Positions 25,231-37,996 of a stretch of 64,000 nucleotides of DNA are shown piece by piece. The position numbers and the translations under genes are program-made. Below the pieces are notes generated by a model. It was not told where the DNA came from and did not search any database. It saw nothing but the letters and a program-made list of their open reading frames with translations. This DNA comes from Trema orientale (lineage: Eukaryota; Streptophyta; Magnoliopsida; Rosales; Cannabaceae): the NCBI GenBank assembly GCA_002914845.1, contig JXTC01000001.1, positions 2,152,743 to 2,216,742 of the forward strand, written 5' to 3'. Position 1 is the first letter of the stretch; every line of letters starts with the position of its first letter.

Positions 25231-25464
25231 CAGTAAGTACTTACCTATTTTTGGATACATATATTTTGTATATCAATATTTCTTTGAGATTCTTAGTAAT
25301 TATATTTTATTTATAGGTTGCTGATGAAACAAATAAGAGACAACAATAGCAAATATTTGCTTCCCAACCACAACCTCCTCTAACACAACAGAAAACACAT
25401 CCACCGCCCAGAAATAAAGAATCATCTCTTATACAAACACAACGATGAGCTAATCAACTAGTTT

Positions 25465-26086
25465 CAATCAGACTACTTCACCAGTGAGGTGGAATGTGAT
25501 TCTCTTAGATCTGTCCAGGTTATATATTCTCGTCATCCTTTTGCTTCCTATGCAGATATCATTTCAGATGTTTTAGTGAAAGACTGGATTTTGTGGAATA
25601 TTCTTTAGGAAGGATGTTAAAACAAGGATTGTCGTTTAGAAGGTCGGATGATGTTGAAAAGGTAATCTGTTCCCACTTTAGGCAAGCAGCTTATGATAGG
25701 CTGGATTTGTTTTTGGAACGTATAAAGGGTTGTTATGAGTTCAGAAGATCGACTTAGGATTTATTGATTTCTGGCTATCGAAGAGCTAGGCTTCGAGACA
25801 AGGTCGTATTGGTCATGAATGACATGAAACTAGCTGGACTTTTACAGCATCCTTGATCCTTTTGGTGCGTAAAGCAAATCACTCTCGATGTGTATGTGCT
25901 TCAATTTTCATGGTTTGACTCTAAATCAAGCAAATCCGCCTATCCTAGCCTACTTATGCCAGCGAGAAGTGTTCATGAGAATGGTACTAATACATTGTTA
26001 TTTCACAGCAAACAACTGGATTATTCCTTGGTCAGACTCAAGCTAGCAACGTTCTTCTGAAGAAAATTCTTGAAACTAGGCAGCAA
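25465..26086 (+). pseudogene. Decayed pentatricopeptide-repeat gene fragment
   Basis: An open frame from 25465 (QSDYFTSEVECDSLRSVQ, then RHPFASYADIISDVLVKD) shifts by one base near 25580. It continues as LDFVEYSLGRMLKQG, RRSDDVEKVICSHFRQAAYD, then FLERIKGCYEF, an in-frame TAG at 25755-25757, then DLLISGYRRARLRDKVVLVM and NDMKLAGL to a TGA at 25854. The 'LLISGYRRA..DKV..V.NDMKLAGL' part has the helix-turn-helix pattern of a plant PPR motif. A second exon-like piece (26009-26086, CAG acceptor, GTAAGT donor) reads GQTQASNVLLKKILETRQQ. One frameshift and one stop make it a pseudogene. It is not a copy of the intact PPR gene at 40130, whose sequence differs. Confidence 0.5.
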
Positions 26087-27988
26087 GTAAGTTCGCTTTC
26101 CTTATAGTATGGTGAAAGAACAAGTTTTGATAGAGAAGGTTTAGAAGTTAAAAGGGAGAGAAAATTCCTGATCAAGAGAATTATACTAAGCTTGTTCAGT
26201 TTATCTCACAGTTTAACATGAAGAAAAACACCCTTGTTACCGGATGAACCAAAAGGCTCACCCTTCATTTTCCCCAGTTGCCATTTTGGTAATTTTCTTG
26301 AGAGGACACAGATAGATTGAGAAAAGATTCTGTTGTATTGGTCAACTTCTTGTGAAAGTCCAACTTCGAAAGAGTGGAAAACCCAGGATACGACTTTGGG
26401 TAACAAAAGTGTCATGGAAATTTTTGTTTTTTAACATATCCAGTTGTCTACCATAGATTTGTTCTGACTTGGGAAAGTGCTGTAATTCATTACATTGATG
26501 GGGGGCAGTAATTCAGCAGCATCATTGTTATCACCTGCTACGTTATTTTTAATTATTTTTTCCCGCAATTACTATTAAAATGATGATCCTCCCAAGAGAG
26601 TAGTGCCAACCACAAGAATCAATCATCCACGTATCCACTACGTGATTCACTTGAGCTTGATCTGAAATTGGAATGGGCGAGTGATGTGGTTGACGCCCAT
26701 TAGCACTGTCTCTGGTGCGGAAGTGGTGTTCTTGCCTCATGGTCCTTGTAATCAGGTGGGTTTGTTTTAGCAACGTGTGTATTTATTATAGACATTATTT
26801 CTACGTGTATGACAAGTTTCTTCTTCGCTAAGTAAGCTAAAGTCTTTGAGTGGATTGACTCAATAACACTGTATGTTCGGAGAGTGTCAACAGTCTTGTA
26901 CAAGTCAATATTTATAGAAATATAGATTGATTCTGATTCTCTGAACCCCAGCTTTTATTGGGTTGCTCTTCAACCCTTATAATACTTGATCCAACTACGA
27001 CTATATAAGAAGGGTTATAGACTTATAGTAATAGCTTCACCCGGAGGTAGAGGACTTGTAATGAGAGCTGTTTTCCTTCTTAACCAGCTCATTGGTACAG
27101 ATAAACACTCGAACATTAATTAATGAAGAAATTAGATAAAACTGAGGCTAGTGAAGTCCAAGTGGGCCGGTGTGAGTGTGAGGCACTGACAAAGTGACAA
27201 ATGACCTGGAATTCCAATTTCAACGACAGGGCCGAGTGGGTAAAAGAAGGGAACGAAACCCCATTTGTAAGTACTCTAAATTGGGACCCCTTCCTCATTT
27301 CCTTTCCCATCCCGTGACTCTAGAATTCACAGCTTTAAGTCCGGAAAACAAAAAATAATGCAAAGCAAAACCAAAGAATGGGACGAACGAACAAGGAATC
27401 TACTATACATATGTACATCAGTGAATATATAGAAATAGTTAAATTTTAATCGAATTCGGTTAAAATTACATCTTATTTATTCATTATAGCACTTCTAGTA
27501 ATTGTCACTTTCTCAGTCTGGTCCAAACAAAAAGTAAGACAACTAAGTTTCATTGCTGCTAGATGCTAGTGCTAGGTGACAGCTCTAATATGCTAGATAG
27601 ATGTCATTTACTCATTTATAGGGTGATTAGGCATTTTTCAATAGAAATATTGTAATATAATGCTAATTACTATTGTAATCTCACTCAGTTTCGTTGTCCT
27701 CGGATTTTGAAATGAATAATAGTAACCTAATCACAACTAGTAAGTCTGACTTAAAGTCTACACTGACCTTTGACGTGGGTTAGTTGAGGCTTGAACAAGA
27801 GTACAAGGCCCAAAAAAATTAAAAATGAATTAAAAAATAATAAAAAAAAAAAAAATTCATGGGCATGCATGGTACTCTTCTTTACGCGGGCCACTCCACT
27901 CAAGATCCAACGCACACGCCTAAGATTTCTTTGCTTAAGTCACCAACTACGGCAGATATCTGAAACCCAATTTTACTCCAACAACAAA
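26087..27988. other. Intergenic region upstream of PERK
   Basis: No gene is recognised. Short open frames on the minus strand (26206-26415, 26549-26903, 27116-27310) lack family similarity. The 26580-27070 stretch is less AT-rich and may be an old LTR, but no terminal repeats were found. The last few hundred bases must contain the PERK promoter. A 14-base A-run at about 27842-27855 precedes the start region. Confidence 0.5.
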
Positions 27989-30900
27989 ATGTCTTCTCCG
28001 TCGCCGGAGCCTCTGTCTCCGGCCATATCTCCGGCGACTCCACAGCCGTTTCCACCCTCTTCTTCGCCGCCGCCGTCGCCACTGATTATAGCGCCATTCC
28101 CTTCTCCATTACGGCCGTCTCCGCCAACTCCAACTAGTATTACGCCATTGCTCCCTCCGGCGATTTCTCCGGCCGCTGATAACCCTCAACCTCCCGCTAT
28201 ATCGCCACCGGCGCCGGCCATTCCACTACCTCCTCCTCCGTCATTATCTCCGCCGCCTCCGGCGGCGACTGAGAATGCTTCAGCTTCACCACCGCCTCCG
28301 GCACGGCCAGCTCCGCTGCCTCCGCCAGTCCTCACTTCACCGCCACCTACTCCTAAACTTGTCCCCGGATCTCCTCCACCGACTAGAAAAACCCCATTAA
28401 AGCCCGAGCTTCCTTCTTCGCCACCTCCGGAACGTTCACCGTCGCCGGCTACACCGCCGTCTCCGGCGACGGAAAAGCCTAATCCTCTGCCCCCAGCAAC
28501 GGTAGAGCCTCAAACGCCATCAACTTCTCCGCCACTGCCTTTAACGGCGCCGGGCAAATCCCCGGTGCCGGTTGATTCTGCGCCGTCACCGGAAGCTAAC
28601 TCCTTTCTCAAGTCGCCCACAAGATTGGCTTCTCCACCGGCTCCGCCTCTGACATTGCCGTCGCCGTCGTCATCATCGAAGGGAAGTTTTCCGGCGGCGG
28701 TGGAAATACAGAAACCGCGACCGAACACGTCGCCGGGGTTTATAGTGGGATTCATCGGAGCTGGGTTGGTTGTGCTGGCTGTTCTGGTTATTGTCCTTGC
28801 ATGCATTTGTTACAGATCAAGCCGGAGAAGAAAGGGCCAGGCTCATGGGCTTCCGGTGAATCACCACAAAGTAACCAGCTTGGGCCCAAAAGGTGAGACT
28901 CATTGGCCCAATCTCACTTTTTTTTTTTTTTTTTCGGAGGGAAAGGAGGGGGATGCATGTAAATTTCATGGTTTATATTCTTAATTTTCTAGTTGTAATC
29001 AATTTTGTAAAGTGTTCGATCCATGTATCCTTAGGCAGAATCCCACAACACCCCACTTTTCAATGCATTCTTATTTCCTTTCCTAGGACATTTTGTTTAT
29101 AAGGGGAAAAAAAACACAAAAATTACAACTAGAGATGTTAGTCTTTCATGTAATTTAGTTTAGTTAAATTCGCTTTAAGAGTAAGTGATAAGCTTATTTT
29201 GTCGGAAGAATCTCCACTACTAATCGAGTCACTCGGTTGTTGTAAAAGATATTGGGTTTTTTTAAAAAAAAAAAAAAAATTGTAATAACAGATTTGTTTC
29301 TTCTCCTAAACCCAAAAAAAAAATGTAAAGAAAGTCTCAAGTTCTCAATTAAAATTTTTTATTCTGATTTGTATCATAAGTATTTATAATTTAGGTAATA
29401 AACACATGCAATTTGCTAATACAATATATAATGCTTTCGTTTGATCGTTTCACATTTAAATTATATCTATCCAAATTTCCCGCCCAAGCAGGGTCAAGTT
29501 TTCTCACACAGCTCCCAAATCCATCCCTCCAATCAGCTCCGGTCAAAAGCACTGCCCTTAATTCTACTCCAATCAATTCCGAGCATGAGCTTCCTGAAAC
29601 ACATCAATCAACTTCACCACCTCCCCCGACCTTAACAAACGGCATGGTGTTCACCTATGATCGATTAGAGGAGGCCACCGGTGAGTTCTCGGATTCAAAC
29701 CTCATCGGAGAAGGCGGTTTTGGATTCGTCTACAAGGGAATTCTCCCTGGCGGGAAGGAAGTTGCGGTTAAAAGACTGAAGATGGGAAGAGGGCAGGGAG
29801 AGCGGGAGTTTCAAGCAGAGGTAGATATCATTAGTAGAGTTCACCACAAGCATTTGGTTTCATTGCTTGGCTACTGCATTAGAGGGATTGAGAGATTGCT
29901 TGTTTATGAATTTGTTCCCAACAACACCTTGGAATTTCACTTACATGGTAAGCTAGCCTTGGATTCATTAATTATTTCCAAGTATCTTGTCAATTTTTGC
30001 AGTTTTTGGTGATTCATTTAGCCCAAAAAAATACATTATTTAAACTATAAGATTATCTCCTTGTGTTTTAACTAAATTGCATTTTTTTCACTTTGTGTTT
30101 TTAATGTTTTTTATAGCAAAAGAGTTCATTATTTGTTATGAACCCCTCTTCTTTCCAATGTGCTATTTCTTTAATTATAATGTCTGGAATTCACAAATGT
30201 GCTTATCTCATTGAGTTTAAAAGAGTCATAACTAATTCGCCTTATTAATTTTGTAATAGTTTTTATCTCTTTTCTTTATTTTTGAATGTGAAATGAAAGG
30301 TGGAGATCTCAAAAAATTACGTTCTTTTACTTTTCCGAAAAACACAAAATTCTTATTCAGCCAAGCAAGACATATATTTTTAAGGATTCTTTTGATGTTT
30401 GCCAAATCCCAAATTATGTAAAATGTCTCAATATGCCCTTACATTATTAGAAGTTTCAATTTTTTCTTTGAATCACTAAAATTGTCATTCTGTTAGGCAA
30501 ATAGACGTAAAATAACACATTTTATTTTACTAATTTCGGCACTAAGATATTCATCTGTATTTTCAACAAATACTCAAAAGTACAATGCTTACTATTCTCT
30601 ATTTTTTTGCCTAACAGAATAACAATTTTAGTGATTTAGGAAATAAGGTGAAATTTTTAATTGTTCAAAAGTATTACTGAGACATTAATTCTATATAATC
30701 AGGAGGTAAACTTAAAATAAATCCTAGTTTTAATAGTACTGTACCATTTACTGCTAGCTTATGTGATGATTGCAATTGAAGTGCCAAGAATGTTGCTTCT
30801 AGTCTTTAGAGTCCTATTCTGGTCTAAACCAAAAAAGTACTATTTTCTTCATATTTTTTACTGCTATTTAATTTTGCATTTTTTTTTTTTTGGGGTATAA

Positions 30901-33900
30901 AGTTACTTTCAGTTAGATCATTAGTCATATTGAAGTGCATTTGATTGTTATTGGAGACTTCTTACTTTTTAATTTTTATTGTTTTTGCTAGTTTACTAAA
31001 GAAACCGAATTGATGTTTAATGTTGCTAGCTCCTAATGCGTGTTATTTTTTTTTTTTATGGGTTTGCTTGCTATAGTTTTAATTAGTAAGTTCTGAATCA
31101 AATTATTAGGAAAAGAGCAACACGTTATGGAATGGACAACCAGATTGAAAATTGCTATAGGGTCTGCGAAAGGACTCGCATATCTCCATGAAGATTGTAA
31201 GTTGGTAACTCTCTCCAAGGAAATTTTAAATGAGGGGTCATTTCCTCTTTGCATATGCTCTTGAGAATATTAGTTTTAAATATTTAAAAACTGAAATAAT
31301 TTTATTCCTAACTTGCAGGCAACCCAAAAATTATTCATCGTGATATAAAAGCATCAAACATTCTTCTTGATTTTAGGTTCGACGCAAAGGTACTTGTTAT
31401 ATGGTAACATCATTTTTCTTGGCAGAGTTGGATTCTATAATAAAAATGAAGATATGTTGTTTTCTAGACAAAGAAATTAATTAAGCACAATTATAGTAAG
31501 CAAACAAATAGTGGCAAACGTTGTTACATAGAGAGAGCGCATTGGAAGAAAAGAGCTTACTAATTGGTGAGCGACTCAATAAATTCTTTTTTCTTTTGGA
31601 AATTTGCTTGGGTTGAAAATAGGACTTTGAGGTGTGTTTGGTATGCAGGATTGAGATTGGAATATAGAAACAGATTGGATTATAATGGATTGGATTAAAT
31701 AAACTTAATGATATTGCATGTTTGGTGTAGTATTAAATTAGATTGGATTAGGATTATTATTATAATATAGGACTCACTTTTCATTGGAACGTGCAATAAA
31801 AATTTATTTTAGATTAGTTTAAATCATAAAAAATGTAAAAAGTATTCATAATGAGGAACCTATTAGTTTTGGAATTTAGAATAGACATGGATCCCATTAT
31901 TTTCGAGTGTGGGATTAATAATCTCACACTTTTGAATGGGATTAATAATCCCACTTACATGGGATTATTTTGAGGTTGTGAAGTATTTATCTCAATCTCA
32001 AATTAGCATCAAACATAGGTATGCGATAAATAATCTCAATCCGAATCCTAGTCCCATGTACCAAATAACAATAATTATGCATTATAGCAGACTAACAGCA
32101 CTATCAGTACACATAAAATTCAGATATGTATTACAATTACTCAAGTAGATTTATAATTAAGCGAACTTAGGTAAATTAGACCATTTTGAAAGTATTTTAG
32201 TTAAATGCTTACTTTTTAAATTTCTTTACAAAGTACTTTATTCAATAGTAAGTGTAATCAAGTTATTACTTAAAAAGAAAAAAAAGTTAAAAAATATTGG
32301 CCTTTCACTAAAGTTCTATTCCAGAAATGCTATTTTATCATGGGACTTTTTATTGAATCAGTTATACTGGAAGCTCAAGGCTGGTTGAGATTATCGTTGT
32401 GGAATGCATTTAGAAATTAGATTCTAAAATCGACTAAAAATAAAAAAATAAAAAAAAAGATAATTAGAAACTCTTCCTTTGACCTCCATCTTGTGTATAA
32501 CTATATTTTTAGAACAGAATTTGTGAAACATGACAATGGTTACTTCTCAAAATCTCATTTATTTTTATTATGCAAATTTCTTAAATGGCTTGATTGATGA
32601 CAAGTTTTATATTTAAAATTGAAACATTATTTTGACAACTTTTTTTTTTGTCTATTTTGAACAAAAAATTTTTTAGTACTTTCATTTCTCTCAACTTATG
32701 TATATTTTTTAAAGCTATTATATATTTCAAATTTTTTTGAGTTGTTTGAATTAACTTTTCATTTGTCTATTTGGAAATAGTTTTTGTTTAAAGCTTTTTT
32801 TTTCTCAATACAAGTTGCTTTGAAGAAATTGAAACCTCATCGCGCAAGCAGTTTTTAAGAAAGCAAGGTTGAATTTTTAAAAATAAAAATTACAAATGAT
32901 ATACTTGTAATTGTCTGTTTAGCATAATTAATTTTTTTTAAAGGGAACTTTAACATAATTATTAATATATAATACGGTTCATTAAAATATATATTTTTTA
33001 TCGTCCAACGAGACATAATATGAGGCCCATGGATGAGATTGCATATCTCTAAGTTTCTACCACTTCCAAAACACAGCATTTCATCACTTAAATTTAATGC
33101 CCAAAATTAACTAATTAAGGGGGTAAAATTGAAATTTTATTTTACAAATAATAAAATGTAATTTCCAAGAATGAAAAGTTGAATTTCTGAAAATGAAAAA
33201 CGACGGGATGTATTTGTGTAACAACCCTTATGTAAAATCCTACATGTTAATGTCAGAATTGGGATGTTTGCACACTCAGGTTTCCGACTTTGGACTGGCC
33301 AAATCTTTCTCGGATACCAATACTCATATTACTCACATTTCCACTCGAGTAGTAGGAACATTTGGGTATGACTTTTTGTTCTACTTTTTTTTTTTTGGGT
33401 TTTTTTTTCCCCCCAAAATACTCCTATTAATGATCAAATGTATACAGGTATCTAGCTCCGGAATATGCTTCTAGTGGTAAATTAACAGAGAAATCAGATG
33501 TATATTCTTATGGGGTCATGCTTTTGGAGCTCATAACGGGACTCCCACCTATCAATTCAACTGACCCCATGAGGAATCAAGGCCTTGTTGAGTGGGTGAG
33601 TTCAATACACATCGCTTAATTAATTATTTGCTTTTTTATTTTTTATGTATTCACTAGGAGGATAATTAATACTTTGTAATGACCATCACACGCCCTAACA
33701 AAGCAAATGACACTAAATTTGCAGCTAAGTACATAGGGTTCACAAATTCTTCTACGGCATCGATCATCCATGGTTCAAAAATAGAAAAAGGCATCATTTT
33801 CCTGAGAGTGCGCTTTTAGTCTGTTCCGTTCGGTCTTATGCAAATCTTGACCTGAATTTATAATTAAGTTAGTGGGGTTGATAAGGAAATGCTAAAAAGA

Positions 33901-35049
33901 ACGTAGAGGTACGAATCTCGTATGTAAATTTTGTGGTAGATCCCACACTCCTGTTAAAATATAAGAACCAGTTCTATTAAAATACAGAAGTGCTAACAAC
34001 ACTATTTTTCTTACTCTTTTTCTACACTTTCTTATTTCATTACTTGACATGATGTGTTATATTATTACAATGTGATATACTTAGTAGAATCCATATGCAA
34101 AACAGTTACATAAAAGAGTCGGAAAAAGAGCATTGCTAGCACTCTCATTAGAGTAGGCTGGTTTGCACCACATATATCCTGTAACGTTGCTCACGTCGAT
34201 AACACTAACATGTTGAAAATTTAACTCCGTTGTGGTCGAAACAAATTCAGGTTCTTCTTCAAAAATAAACAAAAGTGTTTGTTTGAACAGGCTAGGCCTT
34301 TGCTCGCACAAGCTCTGGAACAAGGCTATTTTGAAACTCTTGTTGATCCACGCATGCAGAGTAAATACGACACAGTTGAGATGACCAGAATGGTTTCTTG
34401 TGCCGCAGCTTGTGTGCGCCATTCCGCTTGGCTTAGACCGCGAATGAGTCAGGTTAAGTAATATATATATTTTGTTTTATAACACCAAATACAATAAAAA
34501 GTAGGGGAAAAAAACATAATTGACATAGTGGTTTTTCATCTATGGTTAGTAATTATAAAGGTAGTATGCATTAAGAGATGCATATTATATAGTCTACTCG
34601 AGTATTATGCTCAAGCATCTACTTATACACGTTTCACACCAAAAAAAAAAAGCACTCAAATATCTTTCCATGTATAACAGTTTATTCCCAAAAATATAAA
34701 CATGCATATATAAGACAAAGATATATCATTATACAGGCAATTGAGTGCCAAGCCTAGTTCAAACTAAAACTCTCAAAAAGATATATCATGCATGCAGATA
34801 GTCCACGCTTTAGAAGGGCATTCTTCTCTAAGGGATCTTCATGAAGGAACAACTCCAGGAAGCAGCAGTTTGTACAGTTCCTCAAGTTGTAATTACAGTG
34901 TGCATCAACATAAGAACGACTTGAACCAATTCCATCTTACAATTGCAGATGATCAAGACGACAGTACTAAAAACTGGTATAGTGGAAGCACCAGTGAGTA
35001 CGGTCTTAACCCTTCTGTCTCCAGTGGCGAGGCCCATCAAACACTTTGA
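27989..35049 (+). CDS. Proline-rich extensin-like receptor kinase (PERK)
   Basis: Plasma-membrane receptor-like Ser/Thr kinase with a cell-wall-facing proline-rich domain. Eight exons: 27989-28892, 29492-29947, 31110-31196, 31319-31389, 33280-33365, 33448-33595, 34291-34452 and 34798-35049. All are GT-AG and in phase, giving 721 residues. Residues 1-248 are Ser/Pro-rich with SPPP and PPPP runs and no signal peptide, as is usual for PERKs. A membrane segment (about 249-274, [20 protein letters not shown]) is followed by an RSSRRRKG stop-transfer. The kinase domain has [11 protein letters not shown] at about 372, VAVKRLK, catalytic HRDIKASN at about 489, DFG at about 508 and an APE site (LAPEYA), so it should be active. 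The ATG at 27989 is chosen because the upstream frame is Lys/Asn-rich and UTR-like. The fourth intron (1.9 kb) and sixth intron carry MITEs. Which PERK paralogue this is cannot be told. Confidence 0.93.
31632..32070. mobile_element. MITE inside PERK intron 4
   Basis: The left end reads GTGTTTGGTATGCAGGATTG, then AGATT. The reverse complement of the right end reads TGTTATTTGGTACATGGGAC, then TAGGATTCGGATTGAGATT. The interior is AT-rich with several GGATT words ('ttggattataatggattgg'). It is a diverged terminal-inverted-repeat element about 440 bp long. Target duplication was not resolved. Confidence 0.55.
33987..34152. mobile_element. MITE, GGAATGCT family, copy 2, in PERK intron 6
   Basis: The left end (AGTGCTAACAACACTATTTT then CTTACTCTTTTTCTAC) is approximately inverted at the right end (AAAGAGTCGGAAAAAGAGC then ATTGCTAGCACTCTC). 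The arm phrases resemble those of 13743-13917, including GCTAGC and the ACTCTTTT blocks. It lies wholly within the intron between PERK exons 6 and 7 and does not touch splice sites. Confidence 0.5.
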
Positions 35050-35976
35050 AATTCAACCAGAAACAGAAAGAAAGAAATAAATAGAACAGAAAATGTGTCT
35101 ATTTATTTATTTATTTTTGGCTGACTAATGAGCTTTTCTTTTATTTTTATTTTTTTTCTCTTTTTGGACAGAAAAAATACTCTCTCACCCTTTTTGTAGA
35201 TGAGTTCGGATAATTGTTTTATTCTTTCTGGTAAATAATGTTTTCCACAGCTGAAATTTGCCAGATAGTATTTATTGAATTTGTAATGTGGGAACCGAAG
35301 TAGTTAGAAGCATTATTTCATTTATGAATTATGAAAGGCTGCACGCTTCGATGTTATATATCCCCAGATCCCAGCATTTAATTTCCCTATTACTTCCCCA
35401 TTCACTAAACAAGCTCAGATCAAGAATCTTGCTCCCGGCTTGGGATTCGTACACAATTCTTACATCACGAATGTTTGTATAGAGAGTAGCTTCAAATAGC
35501 CATTCCAATTTCCAACTGTTTGGTCTAGCAATCTTCAAACAAAAAGAAAACAGGGTTACAACAATGTCATTATTAACTCCCTTTTTCTACAGCGCTCTAA
35601 TAAGAGTAAATATCTACAAAAGAGTAGGAGACAAAATTGATATGCTTGATCCAATACCAAGACCAATCTCTAGCCAAGAAAATCAACTTTTTATGAAAAG
35701 CTGTGAAGGGTATGCGAATCAATCAATGTCAACTTACTTGAATCCTAATCCTGAGTGAAAAAGAAAAAAAAAATGGATAAGCACGCGAGCAACTTCATCA
35801 CTTCCACATCGCAAACTTCAAAAGTCTAATAATGGACGTTGAATTTGAACCTTTTCTTCTTCTATCATTTATTTATTAGTACCGACTTGTCTTTCAACTA
35901 TGATCGGCTAGCGGGAGTAGAGTGTAGAAGTGGTCGAAGAGCAAGAACCTATTGAGCTAGCAAGAACCTATTGAGC
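35050..35976. other. Intergenic region between PERK and Mpv17 genes
   Basis: Downstream of both genes, which converge here. It should hold the PERK 3' UTR (35050-35300) and the Mpv17 3' UTR. A repeated phrase, 'gagctagcaagaacctatt', occurs twice at about 35938-35975. No further gene seen. Confidence 0.6.
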
Positions 35977-37996
35977 TTACTTTTCCTTCAATGGTAGAAT
36001 AGATTTCAGCCATTGCTTCCAGGGTGCATCCTCTTGTTGCTCAACCCATGACAAGAAACAGCTATCAAGTAGGCAGAAGAAGTTCACGTAAAGGAGTTGA
36101 TATCTCACAGGTATAAATCGGAAATTCACAATCTGAACAACTGGCCATATGCCTCCTTCCAGAATCAAAGCAGGGAGAAAATCTCTTTTCACATCTTCCT
36201 TGATCTGAGGAATACTTTTTCCAGTAGAAAACCCCATATAACTGAAAAAAACAAGTAAATCCAATGGCCCAAAAATTAACCCATCAACAGCAACTTTATT
36301 AGCAACAAACCAAAATGAATTTGGTTGTAATCGAAGCCGCAACCTCATAAATCGGTCCAAACCTTCATACCTGTAAGAGATGAAGCAAAGTCAAGATGCT
36401 TAAACTATGAAAAGTTAATGCGCACATAGATTAAGAGTAAGAAGGTTCAACTAAGTCACACAATCGTAAGAGGCCCCTTTTTCCTGACTCTAAAGCTTTG
36501 ATGCAATCTAATCTCTGTGACTAATTCAATTAGTAAATATTCAATAATGAAAATGAAGTTGTCTTAAGTCAACAGCGGGAAGAAAGAGAATGAAGCTACT
36601 AACAGGGAGACTTTAGAAGATAACAGATTAATTCCATGAGAAACATTTAGCTTAAAATGCTTCACATATCCAAATGAAAAAGACAGTAACCAACAAATTA
36701 TGAAAAACTCTCTGAGTATCAAATGTTAAAGGCAATCATTGAATAAAAGCACATTAGATAATCGTCATATATTCCAGGGGCCATGCATTTTACTGATTTA
36801 CTATAAACAGTAAAAGGAAGCACGGGAACGATCCCTCATTACAACTGTTCAGCTTCATTCACAAATTTAGAGGCTGGAAGCTCAAGGTAGCGACAGATAA
36901 AAGTCACAACGAAACTTTAACTTTGCAAACTGGTATTTAATAGTCTATGGGCAGGCAAGCGGAGGGTGAGGAAAACTTACCAAAAGTGACCAACTGGCCC
37001 AACAAATCCAAAGCCAAACAAGCTAGTTGTAGCTACTCGTTTCCAGTTGATCTTGAATTCTTTATCTTCATCCTGAAGTATAAAAAGAAATTCATTACTC
37101 AATTTAACAAACGGTACTGCATAGTCTACCACTTCCTCCTTTTTTTTTTTTTTTTTCCTACAGATGCACAAGATTGTCATATTCAAAGGGAGACTAAGAT
37201 ATTCAGTATTAGAAAAATCCCATGTTTATATAGCCATAGTTCCAGGACTAAACATAAAAGATAGAACATGCAAGTAAAACCTTGAATTAAATCATCGAAA
37301 TGCTGATCATTACCATTGTCGAATCGAAGCAAATCCCATACATAAGTAAGTTTTAGACAATAATCATTCAGATGATAAAGAGAACGACTACAGAACAATA
37401 CAGTTCCTTTTTCCCAAATATTTCTTCTACCCTTTTCTTTTAATATCAAAATAACAACAATAATAATAAATCTCCACGATAAAGACCAACACATTTGAAA
37501 CTATCCTCATGCTTAAAATTGTTGCAAAATCAAAAAACAAAACATATCACGGTTCATGACCATGCTGGCATTGTATAATGCATATTCATCACCTTAGTTC
37601 TTAGGCAATCTAACCCTTATACCCACTAAATCTTGAGCAAACATAACGAATACTCATGGCAATGCCGTACATTTTTCAAAAAGAAACCAAGAAACGGCGG
37701 ATACCCATTTCTCCCAAACAGTTGAAAAGCACAAAAAAGATAAAGAAAGAATCACCCGAATAGTGATTTGAGCAAGAAACGTCTAAGAAAGTAAAATGGG
37801 ATATTCCACATATATATATATGTGTGTGTGTGTGTGTGTATATAAATACCTGAGGAGATTTTGTCTTGGCCGTTGCATGGGTGATGGTCTGAGCGGCTAT
37901 ATCGCCGAAACCCCATATCAAAGCCGAGCTTATTACCTGAGTCTTAACTGGGTGAACAGCCAAGGAGTTCTGGTACCATTTCCACAATCTCAACAT
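35977..37996 (-). CDS. Mpv17/PMP22-family membrane protein
   Basis: Small multi-pass protein of the Mpv17/PMP22 family. Members reside in peroxisomal or mitochondrial inner membranes and are thought to form channels. Three exons on the minus strand: 37996-37850, 37072-36981 and 36370-35977, all GT-AG, giving 210 residues. The N-terminus reads LWKWYQNSLAVHPVKTQ, the usual family opening (W..Y...L..HP..T). This is followed by GFGDIAAQ, then GFGFVGPVGHFWYEGLD (family G-P-x-x-H-x-W-Y), DGLIFGPLDLLVFF and WPVVQIVNFRFIPV with YQLLYVN, then FLSWVEQ near the end. An in-frame upstream ATG at 38020 would add eight residues (MHLGFWGY). The inner ATG is preferred because family members open at about this point. 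From memory it resembles Arabidopsis At3g24570. Intron 1 carries a (TA)n(TG)n repeat at about 37811-37842. Confidence 0.9.

Noticed and set aside
26206-27310. Minus-strand frames of 64-74 codons between the PPR relic and PERK
   Set aside because: Short, without splice-consistent extensions or recognisable domains.
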